Assembly (NCBI GenBank): GCA_019096065.1
Contig: JAGUCH010000003.1
Coordinates: forward strand, 4,588,001-4,652,000
Direction: 5' to 3'
DNA: 64,000 nt
From: Paracyclopina nana
Taxonomy: Eukaryota > Arthropoda > Copepoda > Cyclopoida > Cyclopettidae
Below, in pieces: positions 10,460 to 21,947 of this stretch. Under the pieces are notes generated by a model. The model was not told the origin of the DNA, made no database searches, and was given only the letters and a program-made list of their open reading frames with translations. Positions within the stretch are counted from its first letter, which is position 1, and each line of letters begins with the position of its first letter. A program made the translations under genes and the position numbers.

Positions 10460-11311
10460 CGTGTGAACCTGTGTGTGGTGTGTTCGCCGAGTTCGGTGTG
10501 TTCGCCGTGTTCGGTGTGTACGCCGTGTTTGCTGTGTTCGGTGTGTTCGCCCGTGTTCAGTGTGTTCGGCCGTGTTCGCTGTGATCGCTGTGTTCGCCGT
10601 GTTCGCTGTGTACGCCATGTTCGCTGTGTACGCCGTGTTCGCTGTGTTCGCCCGTGTTCGGTGTGTTCGCCGTGTTCGCTGTGTTCGGCCGTGTTCGGTG
10701 TGTTCGCCCGTGTTCAGTGTGTTCGGCCGTGTTCGCTGTGATCGCTGTGTTCGCCATGTACGCCGTGTTCGCTGTGTTCGCCCGTGTTCGGTGTGTTCGC
10801 CATGTTCGCTGTGTTCGCTGTGTTCGCCGTGTTTGCTGTGTTCGCCGTGTTCGCTGTGTACGCCGTGTTCGCCGTGATCGGCCGTGTTCGCTGTGTTCGC
10901 CCGTGTTCGGTGTGTTCGCCCGTGTTCGGTGTGTTCGCCCGTGTTCGGTGTGTTCGCCATGTTCGCTGTGTTCGCTGTGTTCGCCGTGTTTGCTGTGTTC
11001 GCCGTGTTCGCTGTGTACGCCGTGTTCGCCGTGATCGGCCGTGTTCGCTGTGTTCGCCCGTGTTTGGTGTGTTCGCCCGTGTTCGGTGTGTTCGCCCGTG
11101 TTCGGTGTGTTCGCCATGTTCGCTGTTTTCGCTCTGTTCGCCGTGTTTGCTGTGTTCGCCGTGTTCGCTGTGTACGCCGTGTTCGCCGTGATCGGCCGTG
11201 TTCGCTGTGTTCGCCCGTGTTCGGTGTGTTCGCCCGTGTTCGGTGTGTTCGCCCGTGTTCGGTGTGTTCGCCCGTGTTCGGTGTGTTCGCCCGTGTTCGG
11301 TGTGTTCGCCG
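10460..11311. repeat. Left-arm 19-bp tandem array (GTGTTCGGTGTGTTCGCCC)
   Basis: Near-pure tandem repeat of 9- and 10-bp half units, mostly GTGTTCGCC/GTGTTCGGT/GTGTTCGCT, with shared larger blocks (the run containing CGCCGTGATCGGCCGTG recurs at about 10868, 11025 and 11182). All six frames are nearly free of stops, which creates long spurious ORFs. The reverse complement of the same array is at 16260-17370. Confidence 0.9.
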
Positions 11312-12950
11312 ACCAGTCATGTCAAAACTAGATGAAAAAAGGCCAAAGTTTGGCCTTTGTCAAAAAAATGCAATTTTGCTCTTGCAATTATTCACGTTAC
11401 GCGAGTTTCGCTCCTAGCTCAAAAAGTTGCAAAAAAAAATATGCTAGTTTCAGTTCTTATTTTGCACTAGGAGGCCAGTCATGTCAAAACTAGATGAAAA
11501 AAGGCCAAAGTTTGGCCTTTGACAAAAAATGCAATTTTGCTCTTGCAATTATTCACGTTACGCGAGTTTCACTCCTAGCTCAAAAAGTTGCAAAAAATAT
11601 ATGCCAGTTTCAGTTCTTATTTTGCAGTAGGAGACAAGTTTTGTCAAAACTAAATGAAAAAAAGGCCGAATTGGCCTTTGAAAAAAAAGCAATTTTGCTC
11701 TTGCAATTATTCACGTTACGCGAGTTTTGCTCCTAGCTCAAAAAGTTGAAAAAAAAATATGCCAGTTTCAGTTCTTATTTTGCACTAGGAGACTTGTCTG
11801 GTCAAAACTAGGTGAAAGAAAGACCAAAGTTTGGCCTTTGACAAAAATTCAATTTTGCTCTGCCAATTCTTCACGTTATGCGAGTTTCGCTCCTAGCACG
11901 AAAAAGTTGCCAAAAAATATGCTAGTTTCAGTTAGTTTTAGCACTAGGAGACTTGTCTGGTCAAAACTAGGTGAAAGAAAGGCCAAACTTTGGCCTTTGT
12001 CAAAAATTCAATTTTGCTCTGCCAATTATTCACGTTACGCGAGTTTCGCTCCTAGCACAAAAAAGTTGCCAAAAAATATGCTAATTTCAGTTAGTTTTAG
12101 CACTAGGAGACTTGTCTGGTCAAAACTAGGTGAAAGAAAGACCAAAGTTTGGCCTTTTTCAAAAATTCAATTTTGCTCACGCAATTATTCACGTTACGCG
12201 AGTTTCGCTCCTAGCACGAAAAAGTTGCCAAAAAATATGCTAATTTCAGTTAGTTTTGGCACTAGGAGACCAGTCTTCTCAATACTAGGTGAAAGAAAGA
12301 CCAAAGTTTGGCCTTTGCCAAAAAATGCAATTTTGCTCTGCCAATTATTCACGTTATGCGAGTTTCGCTCCTAGCACGAAAAAGTTGCCAAAAAATATGC
12401 TAGTTTCAGTTAGTTTTGGCACAAGAAGACTTGTCTGGTCAAAACTAGGTGAAACAAAGGCCAAAAGTTTGGCATTTGACAAAAATGCAATTTTGCTCTG
12501 CCAATTCTTCACGTTATGCGAGTTTCGCTCCTAGCACGAAAAAGTTGCCAAAAAATATGCTAGTTTCAGTTAGTTTTAGCACTAGGAGACCAGTCTTGTC
12601 AAAACTAGATGAAAAAAGGCCAAACTTTGGCCTTTGCCAAAAAATGCAATTTTGCTCTGCCAATTATTCACGTTATGCGAGTTTCGCTCCTAGCACGAAA
12701 AAGTTGCCAAAAAATATGCTAGTTTCAGTTAGTTTTGGCACTAGGAGACTTGTCTGGTCAAAACTAGGTGAAAGAAAGACCAAAGTTTGGCCTTTGACAA
12801 AAAATGCAATTTTGCTCCTGCAATTATTCACGTTACGCGAGTTTCGCTCCTAGCTCAAAAAGTTGCAAAAAAAAAAATGTGCTAGTTTCAGTTCTTATTT
12901 TGCACTAGGAGACCAGTCTTGTCAAAACTAGATGAAAAAAGGCGAGTTTC
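11312..12950. repeat. Tandem repeat of a ~160-bp unit, about ten copies
   Basis: Units recur at 11321, 11483, 11643, 11801, 11960, 12119 and onward at 158-162-bp spacing, marked by GTCAAAACTA. Each contains a small inverted repeat (GGCCAAAGTTTGGCC), the block CAATTATTCACGTTACGCGAG and CACTAGGAGAC at the end. Frames across units stay open in places and produce ORFs such as 11727-12374, which I regard as non-coding. It lies inside the 7-kb foldback element. Confidence 0.9.
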
Positions 12951-15058
12951 GCTCCCAGGCACAGTGGCTCAAAAAGCCACTATTGACATTTGGGCTCAAA
13001 TTTGACTTAGTACAGAATTTCGTATTTTCTTACTAGTTTATTAGCAGCAATACGCGATGCGCAAGTTTCGGCTCTCGCATAATCAAAAATGAGTCAAAGT
13101 TTGACTTTGCCTCACATTCATAGTCTAATTGCCTCAAATTATCAGCCACTATTGACATTTTGGCTCAAAAACGCTCAGCAGGGGAGTTATTCAGCCTCCC
13201 ATTTGACCCCTTTTTCAGAACTTGAATTTGTCTTGACATTCTCTGTCACTTTTATTAGAACTTAAAGTCCCTCAGCGCATTTTTGTTTATGAAGTTCTGT
13301 ACTGCTGAGCGCTCAGCGCTATCTCCGCTTGTATTTCTCCGATTTTAAAACTGTTTACAGCTATGGAATCCTGAGATTCAGCAGAAACTACTTTCATTTC
13401 AAAGCAAACTTGATATCTCAACTTTTACTTGCGCTAGTTCTTAACGAAAAGCTCTATGTAGTACGTAGTACATAAGGCTGCCGATTTATTCGTCTATTCT
13501 ATGCCAAAATTTGAAAAATACTCCGATTTTGGAGCTCTCTACAGTTTTGGAAATGGGAGATCAAATGGAACACTTTTTATTAGTAAATCATTCAAGCAAC
13601 TCAGCTAGAAGTCTCCGCAAAACTCAGCAGTTGGGCTGCTATTAAGCAATAAACTTTGGCGCGCGATATCTCTGGTTCTAGACCAGATATCTGGCTCCAA
13701 TTTGATTCTATGAAGTCAGGGCAACCTCCTCTACAAGGTTTCAAGGTGTCATAGACCGTAGACCGACTTTAATTTGATCGCCCGAAATTTGACGCGGACC
13801 GTTTTTCGCGGAAAATTCCACTCTAGAATGCAATAAAGTCTTCAAATTCATGAAAAAGTCCAAGAAAACAGTAAAAGGAAGCTTGGCTGCAAGAATTGCC
13901 ACTTTCCCGGCACTTTTAGCCCCCAAAATAAGCCAAATTCGGGCCCAAAATGAAAAGTAAACAAAGCTTCTTATATAGTAAACTTCGGGGAGCGATATCT
14001 CAGCAACAGAGTGTCTTAGAACAGCCTGATTTATAGCTATGAATTCGTCTTGACATTCTCTATCACTTTTGTATTAAAGTGAACTCAGCATCTCCGCTTC
14101 ATGTCTCCGTAAAACTTACCCACTAGGCTGCTATTTAGCGGTACCGGCGGTGCGCGATATCTCAGCAACGGAGCGTCTTAGCTTACTTCTATTTGACCTC
14201 ATGAACTTGTCTTGCACTCAAAGTAGCTCAGAGCATTTTCATTTACAAAGTTCTGTAGTGCTGAGTGCTCAGCGCTATCTCCGCTTGTAAATGTCCGATT
14301 TTAAAACTGCTTACATATTTGGAATCCAGAGACTCAGCAGAACAAAGTTTTATATTATAGTAAAATTGATATCTCCACTTTTGGACCCGCTAATTCTTAA
14401 AGAAAAGCCCTATGTAGTACGTAGTACATAAGGCTGCGTTTCATCCGTCTAATCAATGCCAAAATTCGAAAAATGCTCCGATTTTTGAGCTCTTTACAGT
14501 TTTGGAAATGGTAGCTCAAACTGAACACTTTTTATTTCATAGTAAACAAGAAAGCTAAGTTAGAAGTCTCCGTAAAACTCAGCAGTTGGGCTGCTATTAA
14601 GCCGTAAACTTTGGCGCTTTGGCGCTAAACTACGGTTCTAGACCAGATATCTGGCTCCAATAAGCCATTGGAGGGACAAACTTTTTCGCTAGATGGCGCT
14701 TTTAGGGCAAGTATATTTGAGAAAACTGTCGCGCGCGAAAATTGTCTCGTGATCACGAGCGGCAATTTGATTTGCTGATCGGCGGAGCCTGGCTAGAAAA
14801 ATTTGGTTTCAACCATAAAAAGCTTGGAAATTTGCGTGAGTTGCATGCGGTTTTATGGCTCGAAAGGGTGCCATTTTATCCATAAAATATGTCATATTAA
14901 TACAGCTTTTAGTATTAGTGCACCAAAACCCAAAAAATAGCCTATTTTTGATCGCCTATGTAGCGCAGCCATGTCAAATGTACTGGGCAAAGTTGCCGGG
15001 CTAGATGGCGCATGAAATCTAGTGACTCTACGCCTTTGGCTTATTAGGTTTTTTAGCA
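12951..15058. repeat. Internal region of the 7-kb element with a duplicated ~480-bp block
   Basis: The block at about 13210-13730 recurs at about 14190-14670. Shared marks are CTGCTGAG..CTCAGCGCTATCTCCGC, GTAGTACGTAGTACATAAGG (13459 and 14415), CTCAGCAGTTGGGCTGCTAT and TTCTAGACCAGATATCTGGC. Another stretch, 13772-13862, matches 16145-16233 (GAAATTTGA..CCGTTTTTCGC..TTCATGAAAAAGTC). No convincing ORF. Confidence 0.7.
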
Positions 15059-15067
15059 CTCCAAGAC

Positions 15068-16119
15068 GGGATATACTAAAATACGCAACATGCGCAATAT
15101 GCGCAATATACGCAATATGCGCAACAAACTGCTAAAATGCGCAACATGCGCAGCTACTAAAATGCGCAACATGAACAATATCCATGAATATTTTTTAAAT
15201 ACTTTCTGCACATCCTTTAAACTTGTGAAATACATTTTGCTGCTGGAATAAATAAATGGAATTAAAATCTTTAAAAAACTTAATAGGTTAAGGGTTTATT
15301 GAAACTGTCCTTCATAGTAATCTAGGGCACTTTTTAATATGAAAGCATTGGCTTTTTTTGTAATAATAGCATTATAATGAGTCTTCATTAGCCAATTCAT
15401 TTTTTGGCTGTTTTTGGATGAAAGTTGCAGCACGCTGAAATGCGCAACATATGCAAAATCACAGCTCTTTATTAATATTTCTCTGCTGACTTCTTTAGCT
15501 TGAATTTCACTTAAAATTCAAAAAGATTTTGACATTAACATAAAAGTCAGCTGCTTATTTTCATTTTGTCAAATATAATTTTAAGTAAGAATAAGACAAT
15601 TAAAAAAAATCAGCTGCTTATTTACATTTTATCAATTACATTTTTTGGCAAGAATAAGACTATCACAAAAAAAGTCAGCTACTTATTTATATTTTATTAA
15701 TAATATTTTTCAGCAAGATTAAGACTCATTATCAATCTTAAAAGAAGTTTTCCCTTTTTAAAATCCATGCTCAGCTATTTAATGACCCTATTTTTTGTGC
15801 CCCAGCTTGAAAAAAATAACTATTTTTAATTATTATTAAACATAGATAAAAAAAATTTGTAATAACCTTTTTTTTCAATTTTTTTTGTTAATCTGACATT
15901 TTAAATAAGCATGTATTAAAAAATGACAATAATTAGAAAATTAAACCAGTTGGTTTCAAAAAAATCTGATACTATCACGAAAATTGTCCTTGTTGTGCAT
16001 TTTAGTAGTTGCGCATGTTGCGTAGTCTAGTAGTTGCGCTTGTTGCGTATTTTAGTAGTTTGTTGCGCATATTGCGTATATTGCGCATATTGCGCATGTT
16101 GCGTATTTTAGTATATCCC
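15068..16119. mobile_element. Nested foldback-like element with 9-bp target duplication
   Basis: A 1,052-bp element beginning GGGATATACTAAAATACGCA and ending in its complement (..GTATTTTAGTATATCCC). The ends contain many short units of the type TGCGCAATATGCGCAA and CTAAAATGCGCAAC in inverse orientation. Identical 9-bp flanks CTCCAAGAC (15059-15067 and 16120-16128) mark the insertion, which lies inside the larger foldback element and is therefore younger. The interior is AT-rich without ORFs. It shares its terminal 15 bp with the element at 4414-5438, but the two interiors look unrelated. Confidence 0.85.
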
Positions 16120-16259
16120 CTCCAAGACCACATTTAAACTTTTAGTCGATCGGCCGAAATTTGAAGCAATCCGTTTTTCGCAGAAATTTCCAATTTAGAA
16201 CTCTTTAAAGTCCTCAAATTCATGAAAAAGTCATCTATTACATCTATGGAATCCAGAGA

Positions 16260-17370
16260 CTCCGCAGTGAACACGGGCAAACACGGGCGAACACAGCGAA
16301 CACAGCGAACACGGCCGAACACAGCGAACACGGCCGAACACAGTGAACACGGCCGAACACAGCGAACACGGCCGAACACAGCGAACACGGCCGAACACAG
16401 CGAACACGGCCCAACACAGCGCACACGGCCGAACACGGCCGAACACAGCGAACACGGCCGAACACGGCCGAACACAGCGAACACGGCCGAACACAGCGAA
16501 CACGGCCGAACACAGTGAATGCGGCCGAACACAGCAAAAACGGTCGAACACAGCAAACACGGCCGAACACAGCGAACACAGCGAACACGGCCGAACACAG
16601 TGAATGCGGCCGAACACAGCAAACACGGCCGAACACAGCAAACACGGCCGAACACAGCGAACACGGCCGAACACAGCGAACACGGCCGAACACGGCCGAA
16701 CACAGCGAACATGGGCGAACACGGCCGAACACAGCGAACACGGCCGAACACAGTGAACACGGCCGAACACAACGAACACAGCGAACACAGCAAACACGGC
16801 CGAACACAGCGAACATGGGCAAACACGGCCGAACACAGCGAACACGGCCGAACACAGCAAACATGGCCGAACACAGCGAACACGGCCGAACACAGCGAAC
16901 ACGGCCAAACACAGCGAACACGGCCGAACACGGCCGAACACAGCAAACACGGCCGAAGACGGCCGAACACAGCGAACACGGCCGAACACAGCGAACACGG
17001 CCGAACACAGTGAATGCGGCCGAACACAGCAAACACGGCCGAACACAGCAAACACGGCCGAACACAGCGAACACGGCCGAACACAGCCGAACACAGTGAA
17101 CACGGCCGAACACAGCGAACACGGCCGAACACAGCGAACACGGCCGAACACAGCGAACACGGCCGAACACAGCGAACACAGCGAACACGGCCGAACACAG
17201 TGAATGCGACCGAACACAGCAAACACGGCCGAACACAGCAAACACGGCCGAACACAGCGAACACGGCCGAACACAGCGAACACGGCCGAACACGGCCGAA
17301 CACAGCGAACATGGGCGAACACGGCCGAACACAGCGAACATGGGCGAACATGGGCGAACTCGGACGGACA
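16260..17370. repeat. Right-arm 19-bp tandem array (CGAACACAGCGAACACGGC)
   Basis: Reverse complement of the 10460-11311 array, about 58 units, with variants GTGAATGCGGC and AACATGGGCG. Larger blocks recur within it: the run containing GTGAATGCGGCCGAACACAG is seen at about 16514, 16600 and 17010, with a GCGACC variant at about 17200. Long ORFs over it are an artefact of composition. Confidence 0.9.
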
Positions 17371-17426
17371 CAGCGAAAAATTCTAAGTTTTGCTTGCATT
17401 TGATCCCTGCCTATGCAGTCGCGGCC

Positions 17427-17435
17427 CCAGGGAGG
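17427..17435. repeat. Target-site duplication of the 7-kb element, right copy
   Basis: CCAGGGAGG, matching 10377-10385. Confidence 0.85.
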
Positions 17436-17529
17436 CCCAAAGTTTTACCACATAAGAATTTCACAAAACTTTGGGGGCCCATAGTTCCTCTCCAAGAGCA
17501 AAACCCTATGGCACAGTGAACCCCCGTAT

Positions 17530-20311
17530 ATACAAAAAAACAGCATCATACCGCACCAAACCGCACCCAATAGCACCATACTGCACCATAACAAAAAAAG
17601 AAATAAAAAAATTCAATTTAATCAGAAAAATTTCATAATATCAGAGAGTAAATATAATGGCCAAAAACACTCCAAAAGGGGCTACCGCACTGAACCGCAT
17701 CCACAGAAGTAAAACTAGGCTGGACCTCATGAGTTAGGTCCCATAGAGTCCAAAACCAGCCCTAACTCAAAAGCTTTACAACACATTGCGGTACGCTAGA
17801 GGCCAAAAACAGGGCTACCGCACCGAACCGCACCCATAGTAGTAAAACTAGGCTATGATGTAAAAAATACTTTGAGGCATCTCATAGCCCAAAAGCTGAT
17901 TGGACCTCATGAGTTAGGTCCCAGATAGTTCAAAATCAGCCCTAACTCAAAAACTGTACAACACGGTGCGGTACGCTAGAGGCCAAAAACAGGGCTACAG
18001 CACTGAACCTCACCCATAGTAGTAAAACTAGGCTATGATGTAAAAATCACTTTGAGCCATCTCATGGTCCAAAAGCTGATCGCACCGAACCGCACCCATC
18101 ATAGAAAAGCTAGGCTATGATGTAAAAATTACTTTGAGGCATCTCATGGCCCAAATGCTGATTGGACCTCATGAGTTAGGTCCCAGATAGTCCAAAACCA
18201 GCCCTAACTCAAAAACTTTACGACACAGTGTGGTATGCTAGAGGCAAAAAACAGGGCTACCGCACCGATCCGCTCCCATAGTATTAAAACTCGGCTATGA
18301 TGTAAAAATTACTTTGAGGCATCTCATAGCCCAAAAGCTGATTGGACCTCATGAGTTAGGTCCCAGATAGTCCAAAACCAGCCCTAACTCAAAAACTTTA
18401 CGACACAGTGTGGTATGCTAGAGGCAAAAAACAGGGCTACCGCACCGATCCGCTCCCATAGTAGTAAAACTCGGCTATGATGTAAAAATTACTTTGAGGC
18501 ATCTCATAGCCCAAAAGCTGATTGGACCTCATGAGTTAGGTCCCAGATAGTTCAAAATCAGCCCTAACTCAAAAACTTTACTACACGGTGCAGTACGCTA
18601 AAGGCCAAAAACAGGGCTACCTCACCAAACCTCACCCATAGTAGTAAAAATAGGCTATGTTGTAAAAATTACTTTGAGGCATCTCATGGTCCAAAAGCTG
18701 ATTGGACCTTATGAGTTAGGTCCCAGATAGTTCAAAATCAGCCCTAACTCAAAAACTTTACTACACGGTGCAGTACGCTAAAGGCCAAAAACAGGGCTAC
18801 CTCACCAAACCTCACCCATAGTAGTAAAACTAGGCTATGATGTAAAAATTACTTTGAGGCATCTCATGGTCCAAAAGCTGATTGGACCTTATGAGTTAGG
18901 TCCCAGATAGTCCAAAATCAGCCCTAATTCAAAAACTTTACTACATTATGCGGTACGATGGAGGCAAAAAATGCAAATGCTATTTTTAACTGAGAAACTT
19001 TAATTTATTTAATCATGTTGAAATGTCTAGTCACATATCTTATCACCTATGAAGTTTTAGATTGATTGTCAAGCGTGGTTTTTCCTACTCCTTCAATGTT
19101 GTGTCTTTTGCAAGATCTGTAAGTAAATGTTCCTTTTTTTTCTTTTTTTAAAGTTGTAATTGTATTTGTTACCTCTTCTCAAAGGCTCACCCTTTAGCTC
19201 CAAAAAGTAGCAAATTCAAAATGCACAATTTTTAATTGATTGATTAATGCTTTTAACTACTCTTGCACTACTGAGGGCCTCTCAACCTTAGCCTTCAAAG
19301 TAATGGATCAGATGCTAAGTCGAGATTGCCTGGTCTAGTAAATTCATTAACATTTGAAAATTACTTTCCAACATATAAAACTGCATATATATGTAAACAA
19401 ATTATAAAACAGGCTTACAAAATATCTGAGCTCATTTTGTAAAGTAAAAATCTTGTAGCATCACTTGGCTCTCGCAAGCTCGAGCCTGCAAAGTTGCCAT
19501 CTCGATTTTTAGTTTACAAAATTTGCTCAGCTACTTTATTAGCTTCTTTTATGAATTGCATACACTTATAAATAGATATTACATCATAGCCTAGTGTTAC
19601 TACTATGGGAGCGGTTCGGTGCGGTAGCCCTGTTTTTGGCCTCAAGCGTACCGCACGGTGTGGTAAAGTTTTTGAGTTAGGGCTGGTTTTGGACTCTATG
19701 GGACCTAACTCATAAGGTCCAATCAGCTTTTGGACAATGAGATGCCTCAAAGTAATTTTTACATTATAGCCTAGTTTTACTACTATGGGTGCTGTTCGGT
19801 GCGGTAGCCCTGTTTTTGGCCTCTAGCCTACTGCACTGTGTAGTAAAGTTTTTGAGTTAGGGCTGATTTTGGACTCCTCTGGGACCTAACTCATGAGGTC
19901 CAATCAGCTTTCGGGCCATGAGATGCCTCAAAGTAATTTTTACATCATAGCTTTACATAGTTTTACTACTATGGGTGCGGTTCAGTGTGGTAGCCCTGTT
20001 TTTGGCCTCTTGCGTACCGCACCGTGTTGTACAGTTTTTGAGTTAGGGCTGGTTTTGGACTCTATGGGACCTAACTCATGAGGTCCAATAAGCTTTTGGA
20101 CCATGAGATGCCTCAAAGTAATTTTTACATTACAGCCTAGTTTTACTACTATGGGTTCCATAATTCCGTTCAGTTTTGTTAGCATCAAGCTTCAGTTCAT
20201 TATTAATTCTTTTTTTTTTTGGGTGCGGTTTTTAGTATCGTGCGGTTTGGTGCGGTTTGGTGCGGTTTGGTTCGGAATAATGCTTATGGGTGCGGTTTTT
20301 AGTATGTACCC
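17530..20311. mobile_element. Foldback-like element with ~180-bp repeat arms
   Basis: The left arm (17640-18960) has about seven direct repeats of ~180 bp containing TACCGCACCGAACCGCACCC, GGCTATGATGTAAAAATTAC and GAGTTAGGTCCCAGATAGT. The right arm (about 19580-20160) has three copies in inverse orientation. The loop 18960-19580 is unique AT-rich sequence. Outermost ends are related inverse sequences: left GTATATACAAAAAAAC followed by ACCGCACCAAACCGCACCC, right GGTGCGGTTTTTAGTATGTACCC. On its other strand the right terminus reads GGGTACATACTAAAA, close to the GGGATATACTAAAA family. I could not find a target duplication, so the limits are approximate, and part of the left end may be lost. No ORF. 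Confidence 0.7.
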
Positions 20312-20441
20312 TTCCCTTTTGTGGCATTCCAACTCTGAAATGCTTATGTAGTCCGAGTCGAGTTAGCCTTTCGATTTACCGAGTCGAGTTCAAACTCGTT
20401 TCATCACTACCTACGTTAAGAAAACGTGCTATGTATTTTTG

Positions 20442-21673
20442 GGCTACGCGCATGTGTCCAGCTCCACGAAAAAAGTCAAAAATTCTACCAAGATATTCCT
20501 CTAAATTGTCACATATTATGATGTCCCATAATATATGGCCGCATGAATAATTATAAAGTAACATTCTGTGCTACATCAGGCTGCATGGGCCCACACATAA
20601 TGTCCCATAGCATTCTGTCCCATAGCATTTTGTCTCATAGCATAATGTCCCATAACAAATTGTCACAAAGCAAATTGTCGCATAGCATATTGTCACATAG
20701 GCATTTGTCCCATAGCATATTGGCTCATAGCAAATTGTCACATAGGCATTTGTCTCATAGCATATTGTCTCATAGCATATTGTCCCATAGCATAATGTCC
20801 CATTGCATAATGTCTCATAGCATAATGTCTCATAGCATAATGTCACATAGCACAATGTCTCATACCGTATTGTCACATAGCAAATTGTCACATAGTATTT
20901 TGGCTCATAGCATAATGTCTCATAGCATATTGGCACATAGGCAATTGTCTCATAGCAAATTGTCACATAGCATAATGTCTCATAGCATATTGGCTCATAG
21001 CAAATTGGCTCATAGCAATTTGTCTCATAGCAAATTGTCTCATAGGATATAATGCTATGTGACATTATGCTATGAGACAATATGCATCTTAGCATGTTTA
21101 GTTAAATTGGCTTTTGTATAATTTGCTATGAGACAATTTGCTATGAGACAATTTGCTATGAGACAATTTGCTATGAGACAATTTGCTATGAGACAATTTG
21201 CTATGAGACAATTTGCTATGAGACAATTTGCAATGAGCCAATATGCTATGAGACATTATGCTATGTGACAATTGCCTATGAGACAATTTGCTATGAGACA
21301 ATTTGCTATGAGACAATTTGCTATGAGACAATTTGCTATGAGACAATTTGCTATGAGACAATTTGCTATGAGACAATTTGCTATGAGACAATTTGCTATG
21401 AGACAATTTGCTATGACCCAATAGGCTATGGGACTATGTCCTATGTGACTATATGCTATTAGACAATCTGCTATGTGCCAACTTGCTATAAGCCAATATG
21501 CTATGGGACATTATGGTATGTGATAATATACTATGAGACAAGGTCCTTTTTTCAAATCAGTAAATATAATATAACCTTGTAGCCTTAATGGCTATGGAAC
21601 ATTTTGCTATGTTCCAAGAATATAAAACTATTAATTTGCAATTTTTCGTGGAGCTGGACACATGCGCGTAGCC
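20442..21673. mobile_element. Foldback-like element with 15-bp repeat arms and 8-bp target duplication
   Basis: A 1,232-bp element. Its ends are perfect inverse repeats of about 32 bp (left starts GGCTACGCGCATGTGTCCAG). Directly outside both is TATTTTTG (20434-20441 and 21674-21681), an 8-bp duplication. The left arm (20583-21050) is a tandem array of a 15-bp unit like GTCTCATAGCATAAT; the right arm (21108-21540) is the inverse, GCTATGAGACAATTT, nearly perfect in 21125-21415. The turn-around is at about 21050-21108. The arrays read as a five-residue repeat in every frame. No transposase. Confidence 0.85.
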
Positions 21674-21947
21674 TATTTTTGCACCAACTTTGCAAGGAAG
21701 GATAGAAGAAATTAGAAGATTTTTCATTTCTATTTTCTGAGCTGTTTTGAGATAGTGCAGAGTTACCAACGGGATTTTTCAAAAATGTCCAAATCGAAAG
21801 AAAAGACTACGTTGCGATCGCAATAAATCGCCTCATAGGAAAAAATCCGTTCGGCAGCAGCTGACAAACCGACAACATCAAAGTGAAAGAACACAAAACA
21901 AGCAAATTCTTGGGCATGTGAATCGAGCAAAGCTCGTCTGAATTGTC

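Larger units (their letters stand above)
10386..17426. mobile_element. Giant foldback-like transposon (7,041 bp) with 9-bp target duplication
   Basis: Both ends carry the same 45-bp sequence in inverse orientation: left 10386-10431 begins GGCCGCGACTGCATAGGCAG, and right 17381-17426 ends in its complement. Immediately outside are identical 9-bp repeats CCAGGGAGG (10377-10385 and 17427-17435), a target-site duplication. Inside each end is a tandem array of a 19-bp unit (left 10460-11311, right 16260-17370), again in inverse orientation, so each arm is roughly 0.9-1.1 kb. The middle holds about ten 160-bp repeats, two diverged copies of a ~480-bp block and a nested foldback element. I find no transposase ORF. 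The structure matches Drosophila FB-type elements (long inverted arms of direct repeats, 9-bp duplication). Family name unknown. Confidence 0.85.

Noticed and set aside
10454-11417. Long ORFs of 92-288 codons rich in His/Thr/Asn/Arg or Val/Cys/Arg
   Set aside because: They appear in nearly all frames of a stop-poor 19-bp tandem array and shift between frames at unit changes; this is composition, not coding.
11494-12853. ORFs with repeated CSANYSRYASFAPS-type segments
   Set aside because: Produced by ~160-bp tandem repeats inside a transposon; the frame changes between units.
16134-17403. Long ORFs of up to 421 codons over the right arm
   Set aside because: Same 19-bp array in the other orientation; open in several frames at once.
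20543-21462. ORFs with a five-residue repeat (LSHSI / CYETI)
   Set aside because: Direct translation of the 15-bp transposon array; both strands and several frames are open, with no signal or domain.
21108-21540. CRISPR-like array
   Set aside because: The unit is 15 bp without spacers, is one arm of an inverted pair, and the host is an animal.
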